Source: Actinomycetales bacterium (GTDB taxonomy: Bacteria > Actinomycetota > Actinomycetes > Actinomycetales > Dermabacteraceae). Taken from it: 5,355 nucleotides of DNA. The DNA lies in assembly GCA_012799425.1 (NCBI GenBank), contig JAAZLF010000660.1, forward strand, positions 1 through 5,355, given 5' to 3'. Position 1 is the first letter of the stretch. Each line of letters begins with the position of its first letter. The notes beneath the pieces are model-generated. The model had not been told where the DNA came from and made no database searches. It saw only the letters and a list, made by a program, of their open reading frames with translations. Made by a program: the position numbers and the translations under genes. Positions 1 through 4,057 of the stretch are shown one piece after another.

Positions 1-305
1 CTCGCGGAGACGCCGAGCCCCGCCGGTGTCCACAGGGCGAACTGCGGCCCGGTCAAAACCCGCGTCAGCACCAGGATCGCAGTGAACACAGCGGCGAGCG
101 CGACGCTCAGCACGACGGGAACCTGCCCGAAGAAGTAATAGAGCCATGAGCCCGACACCCATTCCGACACGGCGAGGTTCGCGCAGACGCTTGCGAGGAA
201 GGCGACGACGGCATAGGCGATGACCGTCGGTCGCTTGACTGGTGCGGAGCGAGAAGCTGTTGCCGCCCCGGGCTTCCCCGATGAGGGGCGGGTTCGTTCC
301 AGCAC
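1..305 (-). CDS. Membrane protein of unknown function, N-terminal part (runs off left edge)
   Basis: This reading frame starts at GTG (303-305) and stays open to the window edge, giving 101 residues; the C-terminus lies outside. A purine-rich ribosome-binding site (GAGGGGGG) sits just upstream of the GTG and supports this start. The first ~27 residues are polar and rich in Ser, Pro, Arg and Lys, with no signal peptide. Two hydrophobic stretches follow, at about residues 28-46 (IAYAVVAFLASVCANLAVS) and 62-81 (VPVVLSVALAAVFTAILVLT), joined by an aromatic loop (SEWVSGSWLYYFFG). I do not recognise the family. It lies 28 bases downstream of tatB on the same strand and is probably co-transcribed with it. 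Codons such as TAT, GTT and TTG are more frequent than in the neighbours, so base composition is slightly less GC-biased. The gene is convincing as coding sequence, but no function can be assigned. Confidence 0.7.
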   Translation of the reverse strand, partial: MLERTRPSSGKPGAATASRSAPVKRPTVIAYAVVAFLASVCANLAVSEWVSGSWLYYFFGQVPVVLSVALAAVFTAILVLTRVLTGPQFALWTPAGLGVSA

Positions 306-333
306 TCGTGTCCCCCCTCGTTCCCTCGTCGGC

Positions 334-750
334 TCAGGTGGCCTCGTCGTCGAAGGGGGCACGCTGGGGTCCGTCGTCCTTCTTCGACCTGCCGGCCTTC
401 GATCCCTTCTTCGCGGCCGCGCCGGCGGCCGCGGCGCCACCGGCGGCGACGGAGAGGGATTCCTTGTCCGGCAGCAGTTCGGAGGGGTCCGTGTCGCCCC
501 AGGCCTCGCGGATGATGCGGCGGGGGTCGTACTGGCGCGGGTCGTACTTCTTGAGGTCCTCGATGGCGATGCCCATCTCGTCCTCGACGGTGGTGCGGGA
601 GTCCTCGACCCAGCGGCGCGCCTGACGCACCCACTGGATCAGCTGACGGGTGACGTCCGGCAGCCGCTGCGGTCCGACGAACACCAGGAACACGATGAGC
701 AGGACGACGACCTCCCACCCGCCGAGGCCGAAGAATCCGGTGCCGCCCAT
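334..750 (-). CDS. tatB: Twin-arginine translocase subunit TatB (Sec-independent translocase)
   Basis: TatB is a membrane subunit of the Tat system. With TatC it forms the receptor for folded proteins carrying twin-arginine signals, at the cytoplasmic membrane. The 138-residue product shows the family layout: a short N-terminal transmembrane helix (about residues 10-25) starting with GGWEVVVLL, where E13 corresponds to the conserved early Glu. The hinge GPQRLP follows (26-31), then a long amphipathic, charged helix (32-68). The C-terminal tail is disordered, Ala/Lys-rich and ends in acidic residues. The frame stays open upstream to an ATG at 879, but the conserved TatB N-terminus begins at the ATG at 748-750, preceded by AGGTGG (754-759). 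That start is therefore preferred. No tatA or tatC lies nearby, which is usual in actinobacteria, where tatB stands apart. It is divergent from the methyltransferase gene. A TatA assignment is less likely given the long charged helix and the gene neighbourhood. Confidence 0.92.
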   Translation of the reverse strand: MGGTGFFGLGGWEVVVLLIVFLVFVGPQRLPDVTRQLIQWVRQARRWVEDSRTTVEDEMGIAIEDLKKYDPRQYDPRRIIREAWGDTDPSELLPDKESLSVAAGGAAAAGAAAKKGSKAGRSKKDDGPQRAPFDDEAT

Positions 751-789
751 TGTCCACCTGTATGTGTCGAAGTCCGCTGATCCGGTGCC

Positions 790-798
790 ATTATTGCA
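790..798 (-). promoter_or_regulatory. Candidate extended -10 element for tatB
   Basis: Read on the minus strand this is TGC-AATAAT: a 5/6 match to TATAAT preceded by the TG of an extended -10. It lies about 40 bases upstream of the tatB ATG, giving a short leader that includes the AGGTGG ribosome-binding site. No good -35 hexamer is visible 17 bases further upstream; that position is occupied by the palindrome at 809-826. The motif is seen in the sequence; its promoter role is inferred. Confidence 0.45.
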
Positions 799-808
799 TC
801 GCGAGCCG

Positions 809-826
809 CCTCTGGGCTCCCAGAGG
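809..826. promoter_or_regulatory. Perfect 18-bp palindrome, candidate operator between divergent genes
   Basis: The sequence CCTCTGGGCTCCCAGAGG has perfect 8-base arms around a 2-base centre. It lies in the 131-base gap between the divergent tatB and methyltransferase starts. Its centre is 25 bases from the centre of the candidate tatB -10 and 24 bases from that of the methyltransferase -10, so it covers the expected -35 position of both promoters. That placement and symmetry fit a dimeric regulator acting on both genes. The 2-base centre makes a DNA operator more plausible than an RNA hairpin. The regulator is unknown. Confidence 0.55.
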
Positions 827-838
827 AGACTGCTGTCG

Positions 839-844
839 TAGGAT
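839..844 (+). promoter_or_regulatory. Candidate -10 element for the methyltransferase gene
   Basis: TAGGAT fits the TAnnnT pattern common in high-GC actinobacterial promoters and lies 37 bases upstream of the ATG at 882. No clear -35 hexamer is present at the usual distance, where the palindrome at 809-826 lies instead. The element is weak evidence on its own, and its placement relative to the palindrome adds some support. Confidence 0.4.
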
Positions 845-881
845 CGGCCAGATCGTACGGGCGAACGGAGAGGATGCACTG

Positions 882-1535
882 ATGTCGTCGGGAAAGGTGG
901 CCGGTTGGGCCCATGGTGAGGAGTTCGTCGACGAGACGACCCTCTTCTCCGACGACGGCGTCCTCGCCCGCGCCAGGGAGCGCGGCAGCGAGCTCGGCGC
1001 GACCCCGGTGCTCCCGGGGGCCGGGGCGCTGATGCGGGTGCTCGCCGCCGCCGTGCATGCGCGCTCCGCCGTCGAGATCGGCACCGGCAGCGGCGTCGGC
1101 TCCCTCTACCTGCTCTCCGGGATGCATCCCGACGGTGTGCTCACCACGATCGACCTCGAGGTCGAGAATCAGCGCGCCGCGCGCGAGGCCTTCACCGAGG
1201 CCGGCATCCGCTCGCCCCGGGTGCGGACCATCGCCGGGCGGCCGCGCGATGTGGTCGGCCGCCTCACGGACCACGCCTACGACCTCGTCAGCTTTCCCGC
1301 CCATGCCCCGCATGCGCTGGATCTCCTCGAGCACGCCCGACGACTGCTGCGCCCGGGCGGCGTGCTGGTCATCCCGCACGCGCTCTACCACGACCGTGTC
1401 GCGGATCCGACGGCGCGGGACGCGACCACCCGGGCGGTGCGGGCGCTGCTGAAGGCGATCGGAGAATCCGAGGATCTGGTCGCGGTGCTCACCGGCAGCG
1501 GCGACGGCGTGCTGGCCGCGGTCCTGCGCGGCTGA
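882..1535 (+). CDS. SAM-dependent O-methyltransferase-family protein (Rv1220c-like)
   Basis: The product is a 217-residue class I methyltransferase related to the O-methyltransferase/COMT family; its substrate is unknown. The SAM-binding motif I is clear at 63-71 (AVEIGTGSG), followed by the strand ending in acidic D91 (LTTIDLE), which should contact the SAM ribose. A later strand, LLRPGGVLVIP (155-165), and the C-terminal GDGVLAAV (207-214) are also typical. The usual Asp-rich metal-site motif after 'YDLV' is replaced by SFPAHAPH (137-144), so metal-dependent catechol-type chemistry is doubtful. The start is the ATG at 882, preceded by GGAGAGG (867-873) with 8-base spacing. The frame extends upstream to 750, but that part overlaps the tatB start and does not resemble the family. 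It is divergent from tatB and convergent with the DUF3117 gene. In mycobacteria, as I recall, the homologue is divergent from sigE. The family is well supported; activity is uncertain. Confidence 0.85.
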   Translation: MSSGKVAGWAHGEEFVDETTLFSDDGVLARARERGSELGATPVLPGAGALMRVLAAAVHARSAVEIGTGSGVGSLYLLSGMHPDGVLTTIDLEVENQRAAREAFTEAGIRSPRVRTIAGRPRDVVGRLTDHAYDLVSFPAHAPHALDLLEHARRLLRPGGVLVIPHALYHDRVADPTARDATTRAVRALLKAIGESEDLVAVLTGSGDGVLAAVLRG

Positions 1536-1562
1536 AGGTCCGAGCCCCCGGCCCCTCCGGCT

Positions 1563-1586
1563 CCGGGCCTCGACAGGCCGGCCCGG
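1563..1586. terminator. GC-rich hairpin downstream of the methyltransferase gene
   Basis: Arms CCGGGCC (1563-1569) and GGCCCGG (1580-1586) form a 7-bp stem around a 10-base loop. An alternative inner hairpin is GGCCT/AGGCC (1566-1570/1575-1579) with a CGAC loop. It starts 27 bases after the methyltransferase stop. There is no T-run, as is common for actinobacterial terminators. It probably works together with the hairpin at 1607-1634. Confidence 0.45.
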
Positions 1587-1606
1587 CAGACCCCCTGGGA
1601 CGACGA

Positions 1607-1634
1607 CAGCCCCGCACCGAACGGCGCGGGGCTG
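1607..1634. terminator. Probable bidirectional terminator hairpin between convergent genes
   Basis: Arms CAGCCCCGC (1607-1615) and GCGGGGCTG (1626-1634) pair perfectly over 9 bp with a 10-base loop. The loop can pair two further base pairs (CC/GG) past one A-C mismatch, closing on GAAC. It lies in the gap between the convergent methyltransferase (ends 1535) and DUF3117 gene (ends 1654), 19 bases past the DUF3117 stop on the minus strand. It can therefore serve both directions. No T-tract follows on either strand, typical of high-GC actinobacteria. Confidence 0.7.
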
Positions 1635-1653
1635 AGGTCAGGGGCGGTGAGTG

Positions 1654-1821
1654 CTACTTGATGACGCCCTCGAGGGCGTCCCGCAGCTCCACGGCTTCCG
1701 TCGCAGCGATCTCGACGACCAGACGGCCGCCGCCCTCGAGCGGGACCCGCATGATGATGCTGCGTCCCTCCTCCACGACTTCGAGCGGACCGTCCCCGGT
1801 GCGCGGCTTCATAGCAGCCAT
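1654..1821 (-). CDS. DUF3117 family microprotein
   Basis: This 55-residue protein starts MAAMKPRTGDGPLEV and contains IIMRVPLEGGGRLVVE (22-37), the near-invariant core of the actinobacterial DUF3117 family. It ends with a predicted short helix (about 42-53, EAVELRDALEGV). Length is normal for the shorter members. The frame is open to an ATG at 1899, but the family N-terminus begins at the ATG at 1819-1821. A near-perfect ribosome-binding site precedes it (AAGGAGG, 1828-1834, 6-base spacing), which settles the start. It has no signal peptide or membrane segment and is probably cytoplasmic. The function is not firmly known. The M. tuberculosis homologue, which I recall as Rv1211, has been reported as a calmodulin-like protein, but no EF-hand is evident in this sequence. 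It is last in the minus-strand cluster, and its leader carries a strong hairpin and a likely promoter. Confidence 0.93.
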   Translation of the reverse strand: MAAMKPRTGDGPLEVVEEGRSIIMRVPLEGGGRLVVEIAATEAVELRDALEGVIK

Positions 1822-1827
1822 CGCGTG

Positions 1828-1834
1828 CCTCCTT
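1828..1834 (-). promoter_or_regulatory. Strong ribosome-binding site of the DUF3117 gene
   Basis: On the minus strand this reads AAGGAGG, almost fully complementary to the 16S rRNA 3' end, with 6 bases to the ATG. It is the strongest such site in the window. It fixes the start at 1821 rather than the upstream in-frame ATG at 1899, and suggests high translation. It begins 7 bases after the 3' arm of the leader hairpin. Confidence 0.85.
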
Positions 1835-1841
1835 GGTATGT

Positions 1842-1883
1842 CACTGTCCTTGCGTGGCCCCCCGGACGGGGCCTCGGACAGTG
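1842..1883 (-). promoter_or_regulatory. Two-stem hairpin in the DUF3117 leader, candidate cis-regulatory RNA
   Basis: On the minus strand the order is CACTGTCC (1883-1876), GA, GGCCCC (1873-1868), a 6-base loop GTCCGG, GGGGCC (1861-1856), ACGCAA, then GGACAGTG (1849-1842). The outer 8-bp and inner 6-bp stems pair perfectly, separated by an asymmetric internal loop of 2 and 6 bases. The structure ends 7 bases before the AAGGAGG ribosome-binding site. It could act as an mRNA stabiliser, a translational control element, or an attenuator for read-through from upstream genes. Alternatively, the outer arms could be a DNA binding site. I do not recognise it as a known riboswitch class. Confidence 0.55.
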
Positions 1884-1897
1884 CGCGTACGGTGGCC

Positions 1898-1906
1898 ATT
1901 ATCTCA
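1898..1906 (-). promoter_or_regulatory. Candidate extended -10 promoter for the DUF3117 gene
   Basis: Minus-strand TGA-GATAAT is a TGn extended -10 with a 5/6 match to TATAAT, overlapping the TAA stop of the small membrane protein gene. Transcription would begin around 1891, giving a leader of about 70 bases that contains the whole two-stem hairpin. The -35 region (around 1921-1926, TGCGAA) is a poor match, which an extended -10 can tolerate. Confidence 0.45.
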
Positions 1907-2060
1907 GGTCTCGGGACCTTTTCGCACGCCGAGCCCGATGAGGCCTCTCCGGGAGGTCGATCCCGTGCCCGATCCGGCCCGTCGCGACGCCCACCATGAG
2001 CGCTGCGACCAGCACCGCGATGAGCAGCAGGAGCACCACGATCGGCCCGACCGCGGTCAC
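1899..2060 (-). CDS. Small single-pass membrane protein, 53 residues
   Basis: A GTG-initiated frame (start 2058-2060, TAA stop 1899-1901) encodes a short protein. It has one strong hydrophobic helix at about residues 4-27 (VGPIVVLLLLIAVLVAALMV and on), then GRIGHGIDLPERP and a very basic tail (HRARRAKRSRDLR). The positive tail predicts that the C-terminus faces the cytoplasm. It starts 40 bases after the LOG stop, with a weak G-rich site (GGGGGCGG) before the GTG. No better upstream start is in frame. Hydrophobicity, position in the gene cluster and clean fit into the gap support it as real. Many actinobacteria, as I recall, carry a small N-terminally anchored protein with a DivIVA-like domain in this neighbourhood. 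This may be a shortened relative retaining only the anchor and the Leu-Pro-x-Arg segment, which is inference. Function unknown. Confidence 0.62.
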   Translation of the reverse strand: MTAVGPIVVLLLLIAVLVAALMVGVATGRIGHGIDLPERPHRARRAKRSRDLR

Positions 2061-2100
2061 GATCCGCCCCCGTTCCCGGCCGTGCGCTGCACTGAGATCC

Positions 2101-2928
2101 TCACTGCTCGGCCGCCACCTGACGGACCGCCTCCGCGCGGGCCATGTGCTCGCGGGCCGCCTCCTTGAGCGCCTCCTGCTGGGCGGCTGTCTCCTTCTCG
2201 GCAGCCTCTCGCAGCACCTCGAGCGCTTCCTCGGGCGTGTCCACCACCCGCATCAGGTCGACGTCCAGCGGGTTGATCATCCCGCCGTCCACCACGGCGG
2301 TGCGCAGCCAGTCGAGCAGACCCTGCCAGTAGTCGCGGCCCACCAGCACCACGGGGAACATGTCGATCTTGTGGGTCTGCATCAGGCACAGCGCCTCGAA
2401 CAGCTCATCGAAGGTGCCGAAGCCACCGGGCATCACCACGTAGCCGCTGGAGTACTTCACGAACATCGTCTTGCGGGCGAAGAAGTAGCGGAAGTCGACG
2501 CCGAGGTCGACATGCTCGTTCATGCCCTGCTCGTAGGGCAGCTCGATCCCCAGCCCCACGGACACGCCGCCGGCCTCCTTGGCGCCGCGGTTGCCGGCCT
2601 CCATGATCCCGGGGCCTCCCCCGGTGATCACCGCATAACCCAGCTCGACGATGCCCTTGGCGATCTCGACGGTGCTGCGGTAGTAGGGGTCCTCCTGACC
2701 CAGCCGCGCGGAGCCGAAGATAGAGATGGCCGGGCCGAGCTCGGCGAGCGCGCCGAAGCCCTCGACGAACTCGGACTGGATCCGCAGCACCCGCCACGGA
2801 TCCGAGTGCACCCACTGGCCGGGGCCGTCCTCCTCCAGCAGGCGCTGGTCGGTGGTGCGGTCGGGTCGCTGGGAGCCGCGCAGCGTGATCGGTCCCTTGC
2901 GGTGGTGCTCTCGTTCCTCTGGGGTCAT
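2101..2928 (-). CDS. LOG family (TIGR00730) Rossmann-fold protein, long form
   Basis: LOG proteins hydrolyse cytokinin-type nucleoside 5'-monophosphates to free base and ribose 5-phosphate; older records call them lysine decarboxylases, which is wrong. This 275-residue protein has a Rossmann start AISIFGSAR (67-75), the glycine-rich turn TGGGPGIMEAGNRGA (102-116), an Arg-Lys segment FFARKTMF (149-156) and the signature PGGFGTFDE (167-175) with the catalytic Glu. Residues 11-58 (from GPITLRG to the WRVLRIQSEF segment) are an N-terminal extension shared by long actinobacterial forms. The last ~32 residues (244-275) are an extra Ala/Glu-rich helix or coiled coil. The start is the ATG at 2926-2928, 16 bases after dapE, with no recognisable ribosome-binding site; translation may depend on ribosomes finishing dapE. 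The M. tuberculosis LOG protein (Rv1205, as I recall) is a Pup-proteasome substrate. The true substrate here is not shown. Confidence 0.9.
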   Translation of the reverse strand: MTPEEREHHRKGPITLRGSQRPDRTTDQRLLEEDGPGQWVHSDPWRVLRIQSEFVEGFGALAELGPAISIFGSARLGQEDPYYRSTVEIAKGIVELGYAVITGGGPGIMEAGNRGAKEAGGVSVGLGIELPYEQGMNEHVDLGVDFRYFFARKTMFVKYSSGYVVMPGGFGTFDELFEALCLMQTHKIDMFPVVLVGRDYWQGLLDWLRTAVVDGGMINPLDVDLMRVVDTPEEALEVLREAAEKETAAQQEALKEAAREHMARAEAVRQVAAEQ

Positions 2929-2944
2929 GGGACGAGCGTAGCGG

Positions 2945-4057
2945 TCAGGCCGTGAGGAATCGTCGCAGTCCCCTCAGGGCGGCCTCGAGGTCCGCGAACG
3001 GCACGTGCTCGTCGTCGGTGTGGGCCAGCAGCGGGTCACCGGGCCCGAAGTTCACCGCGGGGATGCCCAGCGCCCAGAACCGGGCGACATCGGTCCAGCC
3101 CTGCTTGGCGGCGAGCGGCACACCCTCCCCGAGCGCGGCGAGGAAGGCTCGGGCCGCGTCGTGGTCCAGACCGGGCAGCGCCCCGCCGGAGGCATCCGTC
3201 ACCGTGATCTCCAGGTCCAGTCCGGTCAGGACCTCGCGCACATGCGCCTCGGCCTGCTCGACGGAGGTGTCGGGGGCGAAGCGGTAGTTCAGCTGGGCCG
3301 TGGCCCGGTCGGGGATCACGTTGCCGGCGATGCCGCCGCTGAGCGTGACGGCGTTGAGGCACTCGCGATACTCGAGCCCATCGATCACCGCACGGCGCGG
3401 CTGGTAGGCGGCCAAGCGCTCCAGGACGGGTGCGAGACGGTGGATGGCGTTCTCCCCCACCCAGTCGCGGGCGGAGTGAGCGGCGATGCCGCGGGCGGTG
3501 ACGTCGAGCTTCATGGTGCCCTTGCACCCGCCCTCGACGCCGGCCGAGGTCGGTTCGCCGAGGATCGCGAAATCTGCGTCGAGCAGGTCGGGGCGCTCAT
3601 CGGCGATCCGGGTAAGAGCGTTGTCCGCTGCGGCCACCTCCTCATGGTCGTAGAAGATCCAGGTGAGGTCCATCGGTGCGGAGTCGGCCTCGACGGCGAG
3701 CTTGAGGAACACCGCGACTCCGCCCTTCATGTCGCAGGTGCCCCGGCCCACGAGCTCCTCGCGGCCCTCCCTGACGCGGCGCCTCGAAGGCAGGTTCTCC
3801 GCGAGCGGCACGGTGTCGAGGTGGCCCGCCAGCAGCACTCTCCGGTCCAGGCCCCGGTGGGTGCGGGCGATGACGGTGTCCCCGTCGCGGAGCACCTCGA
3901 GATGGGGTGCATGGGCGCGCAGCGCCGTCTCGACGGCGTCGGCGAGCGCCCGCTCGTTCCCGGAGACGGATTCGATGTCGACGATCGCCGCGGTGAGGTC
4001 GACGATCTCGGCGTGGGGGTCGAGGACAGGAGCCATCCGGTTGCGCATGGCGGTCAT
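2945..4057 (-). CDS. dapE: Succinyl-diaminopimelate desuccinylase DapE (M20 metallopeptidase family)
   Basis: DapE removes succinate from N-succinyl-LL-2,6-diaminopimelate, yielding LL-diaminopimelate for lysine and peptidoglycan synthesis in the cytoplasm. The 370-residue product has the M20 di-zinc site. H79 and catalytic D81 lie in GHLDTVP, bridging D109 in GTCDMKGG, general-base E139 and ligand E140 in DHEEV, E168 in ILGEPT, and H346 in AHTDDEH. The central dimerisation domain (about 180-290) includes KGTMKLDVTARG and AHSARDW. The start is the ATG at 4055-4057, overlapping the upstream stop as ATGA, which indicates translational coupling. Internal ATGs at 4048 and 4036 are possible alternatives. 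The frame runs on upstream to 4414, but only as a shadow of the flavoprotein gene. Closely related M20 enzymes (ArgE, carboxypeptidases) are alternatives, but the neighbourhood with the LOG gene matches actinobacterial dapE. No dapD is in the window. Confidence 0.88.
   Translation of the reverse strand: MTAMRNRMAPVLDPHAEIVDLTAAIVDIESVSGNERALADAVETALRAHAPHLEVLRDGDTVIARTHRGLDRRVLLAGHLDTVPLAENLPSRRRVREGREELVGRGTCDMKGGVAVFLKLAVEADSAPMDLTWIFYDHEEVAAADNALTRIADERPDLLDADFAILGEPTSAGVEGGCKGTMKLDVTARGIAAHSARDWVGENAIHRLAPVLERLAAYQPRRAVIDGLEYRECLNAVTLSGGIAGNVIPDRATAQLNYRFAPDTSVEQAEAHVREVLTGLDLEITVTDASGGALPGLDHDAARAFLAALGEGVPLAAKQGWTDVARFWALGIPAVNFGPGDPLLAHTDDEHVPFADLEAALRGLRRFLTA

Noticed and set aside
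751..879. N-terminal extension of TatB to the ATG at 879
   Set aside because: TatB proteins begin directly before the membrane helix; the extension would place 43 polar residues ahead of it and would cover the divergent promoter region.
750..881. N-terminal extension of the methyltransferase to the ATG at 750
   Set aside because: The added residues (MSTCMCRSPL...) are Cys/Arg-rich and unlike the family, overlap the tatB start codon, and the ATG at 882 has a good ribosome-binding site.
639..1391. Minus-strand open frame of 250 codons opposite the methyltransferase gene
   Set aside because: It crosses the divergent promoter region and overlaps tatB in another frame; the composition is that of an antisense shadow, and the plus strand has the SAM-binding motif.
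1536..1653. Possible small RNA gene or CRISPR-like repeats in the convergent gap
   Set aside because: The inverted repeats here are GC-rich hairpins of different sequence with no regular spacing or direct repeat units; a terminator explains them better.
1822..1899. Extended DUF3117 start at the ATG at 1899
   Set aside because: The extra 26 residues have no counterpart in the family, span the leader hairpin, and the ATG at 1821 carries a near-perfect ribosome-binding site.
1996..2955. Plus-strand open frame of 319 codons opposite the LOG gene
   Set aside because: The translation is Leu/His/Gln-rich without domains, and the opposite strand encodes an unmistakable LOG signature throughout.
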